DNA from: Paenibacillus amylolyticus
GTDB lineage: Bacteria; Bacillota; Bacilli; Paenibacillales; Paenibacillaceae
Direction: 5' to 3'
DNA length: 64,000 nucleotides
Assembly (NCBI RefSeq): GCF_003719335.1
Contig: NZ_RIAS01000001.1
Location: 558,001-622,000, forward strand
Below, one piece after another: positions 54,306 to 63,033 of the stretch (positions are counted from its first letter, which is position 1; each line of letters begins with the position of its first letter). The notes under the pieces were generated by a model. The model did not search any database, was not told the origin of the DNA, and worked only from the letters and a program-made list of their open reading frames with translations. Both the position numbers and the translations under genes were made by a program.

Positions 54306-55157
54306 TTAATAGGCATAGAACCCTTGCCCCGTCTTGCGTCCCCAGTGTCCAGCATCCACCATTTTCTGCAGTAGCGGACAACAGCGGAATTTGGGATCCT
54401 GATAACTGTCGTACAGCACTTTAAGCGAATGCACGACGGTATCCAGACCGATCAGATCAGCTGTCTCCAGCGGGCCCATCTGATAATTAAAGCCCTTTTT
54501 CATGATGGCATCGATCTGCCCAGCTGTAGCGATACCATCCTGCACAATAAAGGCCGCTTCATTCATTAACAAATGCGAGAGTCGATTCGATACAAAGCCC
54601 GGCAAATCCTCGATGACGACCGTATTTTTGCCGAGAGACTCCAGAAACGCTACCATCTCTTGCTCTGTTTCAGGTGTTGTATGATGCCCATTGATCACCT
54701 CCACCATCGATTTAACGGGAACCGGATTCATCAGATGTACACCTATCGCACGTCTTGGATCAGGTAAAAAGGAGGCCAGCTTGGTTACTGAAATACAGCT
54801 TGTGTTCAACGCATAAAGAGCATCAGGACGGACCTTCTGACTCAAACGCGCATAAACTTCCTTTTTGGACTCTATATTTTCGGTCACATTTTCAATAATG
54901 ATGCTGGCCTCTTCCACACCTTCGTCATGCATTTGGAACGATATTCGATCCATGATGATATCGAGCGGAACCTCACCGTATCCTTGTTTCAAGAAACAGG
55001 CTGAACGGTATTCACGACGTATAACATCAGGTGCCTGGGCGATCACGGACTCTGAATGATCCTGCAAAATGACCCGATACCCCGCTCTGGCAACATCCAG
55101 TGCTGTAGCACATCCCATAACGCCTGCGCCAATGATGGCAATAAGCTGATTATGCAT
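54306..55157 (-). CDS. 3-hydroxyacyl-CoA dehydrogenase family enzyme (FkbK/ZmaG-like)
   Basis: A 283-residue NAD-dependent dehydrogenase of the 3-hydroxybutyryl-CoA dehydrogenase type. The Rossmann loop is GAGVMG (residues 10-15), the catalytic His is in GVHLMNPVPVKSMVEV, and the C-terminal dimer domain has KKGFNYQMGPLETADLIG. In extender-unit cassettes such enzymes oxidise glyceryl-ACP toward the 3-carboxy form. It lies 29 bp after the aminotransferase and 18 bp before the FkbH gene. Confidence 0.9.
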   Translation of the reverse strand: MHNQLIAIIGAGVMGCATALDVARAGYRVILQDHSESVIAQAPDVIRREYRSACFLKQGYGEVPLDIIMDRISFQMHDEGVEEASIIIENVTENIESKKEVYARLSQKVRPDALYALNTSCISVTKLASFLPDPRRAIGVHLMNPVPVKSMVEVINGHHTTPETEQEMVAFLESLGKNTVVIEDLPGFVSNRLSHLLMNEAAFIVQDGIATAGQIDAIMKKGFNYQMGPLETADLIGLDTVVHSLKVLYDSYQDPKFRCCPLLQKMVDAGHWGRKTGQGFYAY

Positions 55158-55186
55158 ACCTAACCTCTCTCCCTGTTGATCTGGCT

Positions 55187-56509
55187 TTATACAAGTTCAT
55201 CGTAAAGCTCTTTCATCTCCGCAATAGCCCCAGGTACACGTTCACTGAACCAGGTCACATCCTTCATATCCAGCATAATGTTTGGATACATACGAGAGAG
55301 TGTCGATACAAGAATACCGTGCTCCGCGAGCTTGCCATTCAACAAAATATCAAAGGACATCAATTCAAACGTATAATCGGCCGTACTGCTAAGCTCTTCG
55401 GTGCAGCAATGATAGGAAGCGCATCCCGCTGGGCCTTGAACAACAAGGGGCAGCCCTGCCTTCGCTGCTTCCCTTATGAGAATGTCATGAATCATCTCAG
55501 CGTGACGATTCATACGATTCATGGCTTCTCCTCCATTGCGGCCCAACATTTCGAGCGTTGCTTTCACCGCGGCTGTGCCTAACGGATAACCGTTAAACGT
55601 TCCCGCATGAATGACTTTTTTGTCCACCAGCAGCTTCATGATATCGGCCCGGCCAACTAGAGCAGACACGGGAACACCTCCGCCAGCAATCGCTTTGCCC
55701 AGAGTGGTCAGATCAGGCGTAACACCAAACATCTCCTGAGCCCCGCCAAGTCCCATACGGAACCCTGTAATAATCTCATCAAAAATAAGTACAACCTGAT
55801 GATGATCACATAGTTGTCTGACCTTTTGCAGATAACCTGGAGCTGGCATGACTCCGCCACCGTTTACACAAACCGGCTCCATGATTACTGCTGCAATGTC
55901 ATCACCATGTTCAACAAACAATTCTTCTAAACGGACAGCATCGTTCCAAGGCAACAGATAGGATTGGGATTCCATGACATCCCTTGCCCTTCCCTGTGTT
56001 CCCTTCATGTCGCCAGGGTAGTCCGAAGGTACGGGCAATCCTGTCCGGGGCGTTTTACCGCCCATAATGTTATCTGAATTGCCATGATAATGACCTTCAA
56101 AACGAACAAAACGATTTTTTCCTGTCCAGGCGCGGGCAAGGCGCAGTGCATTTTGTACAATCTCCGTACCCGACAATCCAAAGCGGATCATCTCAGCTGA
56201 AGGAACATATTGATTGATTAATTCCAATGCCTCAGCGTCCAGATCACAATGGCTTACCGACAGAACACGATCAATCGTATCCTTCAGGCATTCGTTATAT
56301 TCCTCGTTCCCGTGACCTACGATGAGTGCACCAAAGCGGGCATAGAGATCCAGATACTCACGGCCGTTCATATCGGTTACCCTGCTTCGGGAAGCATGGG
56401 CAAAGTGCAGCGGTGTCTCCTCCCAGGGTAGGTGGAAATTATAATGCACACCGCCAGGAAGGTGTTGTTTCACTCGCTGGTTATACGCCATCATATTTGA
56501 AGTAATCAT
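55187..56509 (-). CDS. class III PLP aminotransferase (glutamate-1-semialdehyde aminotransferase-like)
   Basis: A 440-residue PLP enzyme. The Schiff-base Lys is K272 in LGKAIAGGG, D244 in LIFDEIITGFR contacts the pyridine nitrogen, and LSGTEIVQNALRLAR binds phosphate. It resembles HemL, but no tetrapyrrole genes are nearby. It lies within a PKS operon with 4-bp overlap to the acyltransferase. In iturin/mycosubtilin synthases a fused domain of this type converts a beta-ketoacyl thioester to a beta-amino acyl thioester; this would be the free-standing equivalent (inference). Confidence 0.92.
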   Translation of the reverse strand: MITSNMMAYNQRVKQHLPGGVHYNFHLPWEETPLHFAHASRSRVTDMNGREYLDLYARFGALIVGHGNEEYNECLKDTIDRVLSVSHCDLDAEALELINQYVPSAEMIRFGLSGTEIVQNALRLARAWTGKNRFVRFEGHYHGNSDNIMGGKTPRTGLPVPSDYPGDMKGTQGRARDVMESQSYLLPWNDAVRLEELFVEHGDDIAAVIMEPVCVNGGGVMPAPGYLQKVRQLCDHHQVVLIFDEIITGFRMGLGGAQEMFGVTPDLTTLGKAIAGGGVPVSALVGRADIMKLLVDKKVIHAGTFNGYPLGTAAVKATLEMLGRNGGEAMNRMNRHAEMIHDILIREAAKAGLPLVVQGPAGCASYHCCTEELSSTADYTFELMSFDILLNGKLAEHGILVSTLSRMYPNIMLDMKDVTWFSERVPGAIAEMKELYDELV

Positions 56510-57486
56510 CGCGCTTCGCCTCCCCGATATGTTTGAATCACGGCCGCATATATTGCCAGCAACTTCGACTGATCCTGCGAATCATCCAGCGAATAAGCAG
56601 TGATTGAAGTGTCATACTCGGCAATCATATTTCTTGCACTCTGGCCTGGGCCAACATCCATCCAAATGGTCGCACCCAACCGCCCAATTTGCCCTAAAGC
56701 CTGAATCCAGTGAATCGGCTGCAACAGCTGGGCTGTCAGTAACCTTGGGATATCCTCTGCTGCTCGGATGAACTCTCCGTTCACTGTGGAACATATCGCA
56801 AATGAAGGCTCGGAAAAGGCAAGCTTAGATACCATCGCTTCCATCTCAGGCTGGATAAATTGCATCAGTTCGCTATGATATGGTGCATCTGCTTTCATAG
56901 GCATCATGCGGAAGGGAATAAATTCCCCTCCAGCTTGATCTACGAGATCATCCAGCAAACGCAGACCTCCCGCCTCACCTGCAACAACGAATTGGTTAGG
57001 TGAGTTATACCCTGAGATAGTCACGTAATGAACCTCTCGAATATTAGCAACGATGTTTTCGAGTTCTGCTTGACCCATATCAACGACAATGCCTGCTCTG
57101 CCTTTCTGCTCCTGTATCGCACGATGCATCAAAGCGCCCCGTGAAGCCGCAAATTGGACTGCATCTGCAAACTTTAATGCACCAGCAGCCACCAAAGCAG
57201 AGATCTCTCCCAGGCTGTGACCAATCGCATAATCTGGATTAATTCCTGTCCGGCGAACGAAGGAATCAAACAACGCATAACTTGCTGTGAGGACAGCGGG
57301 CTGAGCATATTCGGATTGTGTCAGTTGCTCTAGTGAGCCGGCCAGAATCAAATCTCTGAGATCAAATCCAACAACCTCACTCGCTTCGGCAAAAATCAAC
57401 CGGACTTCCGTTTCCCTGTCTAAGAGATCACTGCACATGCCGATATATTGGCTTCCTTGCCCTGGAAATAATGCGCAGATTGTCAT
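56506..57486 (-). CDS. discrete (trans-acting) acyltransferase, FabD-like
   Basis: A 326-residue acyltransferase that moves a dicarboxylic extender unit onto a carrier. FPGQGSQYIGM opens the protein, the nucleophile is S91 in GHSLGE, R116 in ASRGALMHRA should bind the extender carboxylate, and the catalytic His is H204 in DAPYHSELM. In common malonyl-specific enzymes the last motif reads AFHS, so the APYHS variant may reflect another extender, such as hydroxymalonyl-ACP (inference). It overlaps the dehydrogenase upstream and the aminotransferase downstream by 4 bp each. Confidence 0.93.
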   Translation of the reverse strand: MTICALFPGQGSQYIGMCSDLLDRETEVRLIFAEASEVVGFDLRDLILAGSLEQLTQSEYAQPAVLTASYALFDSFVRRTGINPDYAIGHSLGEISALVAAGALKFADAVQFAASRGALMHRAIQEQKGRAGIVVDMGQAELENIVANIREVHYVTISGYNSPNQFVVAGEAGGLRLLDDLVDQAGGEFIPFRMMPMKADAPYHSELMQFIQPEMEAMVSKLAFSEPSFAICSTVNGEFIRAAEDIPRLLTAQLLQPIHWIQALGQIGRLGATIWMDVGPGQSARNMIAEYDTSITAYSLDDSQDQSKLLAIYAAVIQTYRGGEAR

Positions 57487-58640
57487 AGCCCACCGCCACG
57501 CTTGTAATAGGTTTTCAGCCCGTAGTGTGAGATCATCTCCTGCTGCATCTGGGAAGAGCCTTCAATAATCTCCAGGATCTTAGCCTCCTTGTACAGTCTG
57601 GACACCGGATACTCACTGCTAATTCCATTGGCTCCATGAACCTGGAGCGCATCATTTGCAACTTCTACTGCAATTTTGGATGTAAAATATTTGGCAATCG
57701 TCGTTTCCATGACAGCCTGCGGATCCTTGGCTTCTCTAAGCTCGGCTGCCCGCAAACATAATGCCCTTGCTGCATGGACTTTCGTTACTGCATCACCAAT
57801 CATGCCGCGAATGAGTTGAAAATGGCTGAGTTTCTGGTCAAATTGCTTTCGCTTACGTGAATAGGTCACCATGGAGTCAAGAGCCTCCTGCGCTATAGCG
57901 AGTCCTGCCCAAGCGATGCTATATCTGCCCTGATCAAGCGCACCGCTTACGATGTACTCAAAGCCTTCGTGCATACGCCCAATCAGATGGCTTTTGGGCA
58001 CACGAACTTCATCAAGACCAATTTCAGCGATTCCTGTCTCGCCGCCAACCATTACCCCTTCGATGGCTTGTGTCTGCACACCGTCAAATTGGCGTTCAAC
58101 CCAGAATGCTGTACTTCTCCCCTCTTGAGAGGCAACAATAATGAATACATCCGCTATGTCTCCAAAGGTTATCCACTTTTTCTTTCCATTAAGTACATAA
58201 CAGTCCGCTTCTTCCCGCCAAGTTGTCTTTACGTTTTTGGCATCCGATCCAACCTCGGGCTCTGTCAGTCCAAACGCTCCGATCCATTCCCCGCGGACCA
58301 ACTTGGGCAGCCAGGACGACTTTTGTTCTGGCGATCCGAAACGTACCAAGGTTTCGCTCACCAATGAGGTGTGTACCGTCAATAAGCTTCGAACCGCCGG
58401 AAGTGCTTTACCAAACACTTCCGTTAACAGTCCGTATGCTTTAGGACCAAGCCCCATTCCCCCATACTCATGTGGAATCGATGCAGCTAAATACCCTCTT
58501 TCGGCCATAGCACGAATTAACGAACGGGGGATGGACTGCTGCTCCTGAATCTGCCGGGCATGAGGACGAATCTCACGGGCAGCAAACAACTCGGCTTCAT
58601 GGAGAATCTCCTGCTCCTGTTTCGAATCCAGTTCAATCAT
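57483..58640 (-). CDS. acyl-CoA dehydrogenase family enzyme (FkbI/ZmaE-like)
   Basis: A 385-residue FAD enzyme. GAFGLTEPEVGSDAKN and KKWITFGDIADVFI form the flavin/substrate site, SKIAVEVANDALQVHGANG the FAD-binding C-terminal part, and IIEGSSQMQQ replaces the common EGTSQIQR. With the FkbH protein and the 3-hydroxyacyl-CoA dehydrogenase it completes the set that turns glyceryl-ACP into hydroxymalonyl-ACP. It overlaps both neighbours by 4 bp. Confidence 0.9.
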   Translation of the reverse strand: MIELDSKQEQEILHEAELFAAREIRPHARQIQEQQSIPRSLIRAMAERGYLAASIPHEYGGMGLGPKAYGLLTEVFGKALPAVRSLLTVHTSLVSETLVRFGSPEQKSSWLPKLVRGEWIGAFGLTEPEVGSDAKNVKTTWREEADCYVLNGKKKWITFGDIADVFIIVASQEGRSTAFWVERQFDGVQTQAIEGVMVGGETGIAEIGLDEVRVPKSHLIGRMHEGFEYIVSGALDQGRYSIAWAGLAIAQEALDSMVTYSRKRKQFDQKLSHFQLIRGMIGDAVTKVHAARALCLRAAELREAKDPQAVMETTIAKYFTSKIAVEVANDALQVHGANGISSEYPVSRLYKEAKILEIIEGSSQMQQEMISHYGLKTYYKRGGGL

Positions 58641-58894
58641 TCGACTGCCTCCCCTTGAAGAAGCGATTCATGAAGATATGAAGCGAATTCTGCAATCGTC
58701 TTGTATTCAAACAACGCAACAGGACTAATATCCACCTGTAGATGTTTACGAGTACGATTTATGATCTTGAGTGCCTGAACAGAAGAAACCCCTATTTTCA
58801 AAAAATTCGTTTCTTCATCAATCTCATCAGGTTCCTGTTTCAGTGCGGCAGCGATTTCGCCTTTAATAAACCCTTCAATCTCTTCTCTTGTCAT
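58637..58894 (-). CDS. acyl carrier protein directly after the ketosynthase gene
   Basis: An 85-residue carrier. The phosphopantetheine Ser is S38 in LKIGVSSVQALKI, where the usual Asp before it is Ser. The ATG overlaps the synthase stop by 4 bp, with GGAGG upstream; the longer open frame to 59005 lies inside the synthase gene in another frame. As the synthase has no carrier after its ketosynthase, this protein probably holds the extender and the extended chain (inference). Confidence 0.88.
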   Translation of the reverse strand: MTREEIEGFIKGEIAAALKQEPDEIDEETNFLKIGVSSVQALKIINRTRKHLQVDISPVALFEYKTIAEFASYLHESLLQGEAVE

Positions 58895-61800
58895 ATCAAG
58901 ACCTCCGTTCCCTGATTCACCTCTACCCAATGTACATGTGGCTCGAATGGATGCGCTGGTAAATGTACGATCTGGCCCGTTCCATCGGGATGCAACTGTT
59001 CCCAATCCAGTGAAGCCCCCCGCACGTAGAGCTGTCCCAGCAACAAGGCTAATTGTTTTTCCATAGTAAGCGTTGTCGTCGCAGACAAGTGGATATAACT
59101 CTCTTTGCCTGTTCCTCCTGCAGGTTTGACCCCATCACCTGCAGCCAGCATCACAACAATATCAGCATCCGCCATCGGGCAGCTTGTGTCCTGAATACTT
59201 CCGGATGTTATTTTGCTTCGGTTCAGCATGGTTGTCTGCTTATCTGGAGCCTGGATGGAATACGCCTTATCCTTCAGCTGGAGCTGGGATACCATTTGTT
59301 CTCCACCGTCAATGCCACGAACCTCCTGGATGGAAGGTACGGCACGCATGAGGGATTCAAGCACGTTCACCCAATACTCCTGATCAGCCAGATCCAACTT
59401 ATTTCCTCCAACAACGATGTTGACGCGGGCGGCTCGGCTTCTCGTTTTGAAGCCAAATTCCAAGCTTTCCTGACTCCACTCCCCAGTGCCGCTTACAGTT
59501 ACAGCAGCACGGTAACGATAATGTTTTCGATACCTGTTCCGTGTAAAGCACAGATCTGTCAAGCGCAGATCCTGATGTTCTTCCATATATTGTTTGGTGT
59601 TATGAATCAGCTTCTGCAACGCCTGCTCTGACTTGGCAGAGAAGGTTAACAATTGATCCCGTTCCGAGTCCTGTCCCCAAACTGCCGGTGCGTTCCACTC
59701 CTCCAGCACAATATGGGCATTCGTACCGCCAAGACCAAATGAACTGATACCTGCTTTACGTGTTTTCCCTTCGGGTACCTTCCAGTCTGTATGCTCATTA
59801 ACGATATAAAATGGAGACTGTTCCAGACGAAGAGCTGGATTAGGGTTATTCATATGCAGACTTGGAGCAAGTTCCTTGTGCTGCATACTAAGCAAAACTT
59901 TGGCCAGACTGGCTCCACTGGAAGCTGCGAATAGATGTCCAATATTGGTTTTGACCGAGCCTAGACCGATAGAGGTTTCTTCGCCGTATCCTTTCTCCTG
60001 AAACAGACGGAGTAACGCATTCACCTCAATGGGATCTCCAATTCTTGTTCCTGATCCATGCGCCTCGATATACGAGATTTCTTTTGGATTGAGATTGGCA
60101 TCGTTATATGCAGCACGTAGCACTTCATACTGTCCCTGAGGATTAGGTGCCATAATGCCTAACGAATATCCGTCGTTATTCACCGCTGTGCCACGGATTA
60201 CGCCATAGATATGTTTATTCGCGCGAACTGCCTCTGTTAGCGGCTCCAGGTATACAACTACTGCACCCTCCCCAATAACCGAACCATCCGCCTCCTGATC
60301 GAACACTTTGGTGTGTTGTGTAGATGAACAGATTCCGGCATTACGCGATAACTGGTGCACATGAGGTGTTGCCAAAATGCTCGCACCGCCTACAACCGCG
60401 CCAGAGATACGTTTGTCCTGAATCGCCGCCACCGCTTGCGTCAAGGCAACGAGAAAGGAAGAACAAGCTGTATCAATAGCCATCGCCGGGCCCGTGAAAT
60501 TGTATAAATGTGAGATCGATGCCGCTGCGATATTGGACATATTGCCAACCATCGCATGAGAGTGCACCTCGAATCCCTTGCTACGATTCATGTAATCTAC
60601 AACGAGATCAAAGTAAGAGCTGGGATTAATACCGACATATACACCAACATCACGTTTCTCCTCCTGATCCACGATCATGCCTGCATCCTCGAGCGCCTCA
60701 TAGGCAACCTCCAGTAATTTTCGGTGCTGCGGATCCATAAATGCAGCTTGTTCCGTTGGCATTTCAAAAAATTCGTGGTCAAAGGTGTCCGGGTTCTTTA
60801 ATTCTCCAATCCAATCTGTCCAATCCGGCCGTTTGGAGCGTACAGCCCGTTCCAGACTCACCTGATCCACACTGTCCAATCCTTGAACGAGATTTCTCCA
60901 GAACTCCTCTTGTGTATCTGCATCAGGCAGCCGAAGGGACAACCCTGTTATTGCAATCGCTCGGTGTACATTCAACTGATTATCCGGGCGTATTTCCTTT
61001 TCGAGTGACGTATTCTCTTCGGGAAGTTCCTGAAGATACTCGACCATTTCTTGTACCGTTCTGCCAAAGACGAGTACTTCCTGTCCCAGTTCACGTCCAA
61101 TGTGTGCAGACAGCTTATCAAGTAATTGGTAGGCAAGAATGGAGTTTCCCCCTAGTGCCAGAAACGGAATATCTGTGGCTACTTTCTCCACAGGTAACTG
61201 TAGAACCTCAGCCCAAGCCCCACGCACAGTCTGCTCCATAGTTAAAGGATGAACGCTCTCCGCGATGGACTGTGATTGGTTTTGAAGGAGCATCGCTTCA
61301 ATGGCCTCGATATCCTTGTTAAATGCACCGCCCTCATACTCGTTTCTCAGCATAAAGCGCTGAACTTTGCCACTGGTCGTTTTCGGAATAACCTTAATTG
61401 GAAGAACATGAGTAATCTCAATTCCTAGACCAGCCCTCATCCGATCTATTAAGTCCTTCCTTATTTCCAGAAACTGCGGTGTACTCGATTTAAATTTCAC
61501 AAATACAAGCAGTTCTTCTGTTTGAGAAATGTTGTTGAAATGTCCCACGACCGTCAGATTGCCTCTTGGAATACTGCCATTTTGATATAAAATTTCTTCC
61601 AAATCATGTGCGTAATGATTTTGCCCACGGATAAAAACGATATCCTTGATTCGCCCACTTACAACCAGGGAGCCTTCCGCCATAAAACCGAGATCCCCCG
61701 TCTTCAGCCATCCGTCCACGAATAGCTCTCGATTGACCTCTGGCAGATTATAATAGCCGGAAGTTACCGATTCCCCGCGAATCTGGATTTCACCCACCGT

Positions 61801-63033
61801 GCGCTCATCGACAACTTCGCCGTGCTCATCGGCTATTCGAATCTGGATTCCCGTCATCGGATAACCTTCATGCACAAACTCAATCAGATCTGCCGGGTCA
61901 TGAACAGCGGCATCCACCGGAATCGCTTTTCCTTGTTGCACAAGCGCTTTACGTGATATTTGTTCGATGCGCGGTTCCTCTTCCAACCTCCAGGTACACA
62001 CACCCACAGTTGCCTCAGCCATGCCGTAAGCAGGAAACATCATATCCGTGCGGTAACCACAGGAACTGAATTTATGAGCAAATCGTTCAATGACTTTGGT
62101 TGATATAGGCTCGGCACCGTTTAAGGCCATGCGTAGCGAAGACAAATCTAGCGAAGCCAGTTTGGAATCCGGGATCTTTTGAACCATCCATTCAAAGCCA
62201 AAGTTTGTGCAGCAAAACCACTTCCCTTGATGTTCCGTAATTTTGCGCAGGAACAAGTGAGGTGATCGTACAAAGGTATACGGAGACATAACCATTAGAT
62301 TAGCAGCGCTTAGTACAGTTGTTAGGTGTTGCCCAAACATTCCCATGTCATGCGTATGAGGCAGCCAGGTAAACACGTTATCTCCTTCTTCAGCACCAAG
62401 GAAAGTCTTGCATGCAATACTATTCGCAATAATATTGCGGTTGGTTAACTGTACCCCCTTAGGGATACCTGTACTTCCTGACGAAAACTGTAGAAAAACG
62501 ACCTCTTCAGGAGCAGTCAGACTTATTTCAGCAAGTGTATAGCTTGTCTGAAGCTTGCTGACGCTAATGCAGTTCAATCCCTCAAAAATTGGACTCTCAG
62601 CAAGCTGCTTGTATTTTGGCAAAAATGCTTCTTCTACCACTACAGCAGGTTTCCCGAGGATTCCCCAGATTTTCGTGAATTTCTCCAAACCAGCTGAACC
62701 CGGCTCCCAGGAGGCAGGAGGACTGACCGGGGCGACAATAATGCCACCCAGGATGCAAGCCCAAAATGTACGATAAAACTGCTGTGAATGATCAATCTCT
62801 AATATAACGACTTCTCCCTTAGCTAACCCGCTCTCAAGCAGGCCTTGGAGATACAAACGTCCTTGCTTCAGCAGCTCAGGATACGATTCAAACTGTTCTT
62901 CTCCAGATGAACTGATATAAGTGATTCCCTTATCCGGATGTTTGTCAGCGATATACATAAGAAGTTCAGCAACTGTTGCATAATGCTCCGGCACAATCAA
63001 CTCCGGCCCTCGTTGTATGGATTTACTGGACAT
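58891..63033 (-). CDS. hybrid synthase: fatty-acyl-AMP ligase - carrier - ketosynthase, AT-less
   Basis: A 1380-residue megasynthase. Residues about 1-570 are an acyl-AMP ligase: FSSGSTGIPKG near 183-193, WLPHTHDMGMFG near 223-234 (the fatty-acyl-AMP ligase form of this motif), YGMAEAT, and SGKVQR with K556. A carrier domain follows (S631 in LGGNS). A ketosynthase spans about 690-1110 with C857 in DTACSSF, H992 in EAHGSGT and H1033 in NIGH. After it come the KS-AT linker and, at the very end, the post-AT linker (LYVRGASLDW; LPAHPFEPHVHW). The space between has only about 160 residues and no GHSxG, so the acyltransferase is eroded. ATG 63033 has GGAGG 5 nt upstream. Confidence 0.93.
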   Translation of the reverse strand: MSSKSIQRGPELIVPEHYATVAELLMYIADKHPDKGITYISSSGEEQFESYPELLKQGRLYLQGLLESGLAKGEVVILEIDHSQQFYRTFWACILGGIIVAPVSPPASWEPGSAGLEKFTKIWGILGKPAVVVEEAFLPKYKQLAESPIFEGLNCISVSKLQTSYTLAEISLTAPEEVVFLQFSSGSTGIPKGVQLTNRNIIANSIACKTFLGAEEGDNVFTWLPHTHDMGMFGQHLTTVLSAANLMVMSPYTFVRSPHLFLRKITEHQGKWFCCTNFGFEWMVQKIPDSKLASLDLSSLRMALNGAEPISTKVIERFAHKFSSCGYRTDMMFPAYGMAEATVGVCTWRLEEEPRIEQISRKALVQQGKAIPVDAAVHDPADLIEFVHEGYPMTGIQIRIADEHGEVVDERTVGEIQIRGESVTSGYYNLPEVNRELFVDGWLKTGDLGFMAEGSLVVSGRIKDIVFIRGQNHYAHDLEEILYQNGSIPRGNLTVVGHFNNISQTEELLVFVKFKSSTPQFLEIRKDLIDRMRAGLGIEITHVLPIKVIPKTTSGKVQRFMLRNEYEGGAFNKDIEAIEAMLLQNQSQSIAESVHPLTMEQTVRGAWAEVLQLPVEKVATDIPFLALGGNSILAYQLLDKLSAHIGRELGQEVLVFGRTVQEMVEYLQELPEENTSLEKEIRPDNQLNVHRAIAITGLSLRLPDADTQEEFWRNLVQGLDSVDQVSLERAVRSKRPDWTDWIGELKNPDTFDHEFFEMPTEQAAFMDPQHRKLLEVAYEALEDAGMIVDQEEKRDVGVYVGINPSSYFDLVVDYMNRSKGFEVHSHAMVGNMSNIAAASISHLYNFTGPAMAIDTACSSFLVALTQAVAAIQDKRISGAVVGGASILATPHVHQLSRNAGICSSTQHTKVFDQEADGSVIGEGAVVVYLEPLTEAVRANKHIYGVIRGTAVNNDGYSLGIMAPNPQGQYEVLRAAYNDANLNPKEISYIEAHGSGTRIGDPIEVNALLRLFQEKGYGEETSIGLGSVKTNIGHLFAASSGASLAKVLLSMQHKELAPSLHMNNPNPALRLEQSPFYIVNEHTDWKVPEGKTRKAGISSFGLGGTNAHIVLEEWNAPAVWGQDSERDQLLTFSAKSEQALQKLIHNTKQYMEEHQDLRLTDLCFTRNRYRKHYRYRAAVTVSGTGEWSQESLEFGFKTRSRAARVNIVVGGNKLDLADQEYWVNVLESLMRAVPSIQEVRGIDGGEQMVSQLQLKDKAYSIQAPDKQTTMLNRSKITSGSIQDTSCPMADADIVVMLAAGDGVKPAGGTGKESYIHLSATTTLTMEKQLALLLGQLYVRGASLDWEQLHPDGTGQIVHLPAHPFEPHVHWVEVNQGTEVLI

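Noticed and set aside
55187..56509. hemL (tetrapyrrole synthesis)
   Set aside because: The enzyme resembles HemL, but it is embedded and overlapping within a PKS operon and no hem genes are near; a beta-keto aminotransferase role fits better.
58895..59005. Longer N-terminus for the 85-residue carrier protein
   Set aside because: It would overlap the synthase coding end out of frame and lacks a ribosome site; ATG 58894 has GGAGG and the operon's usual ATGA overlap.
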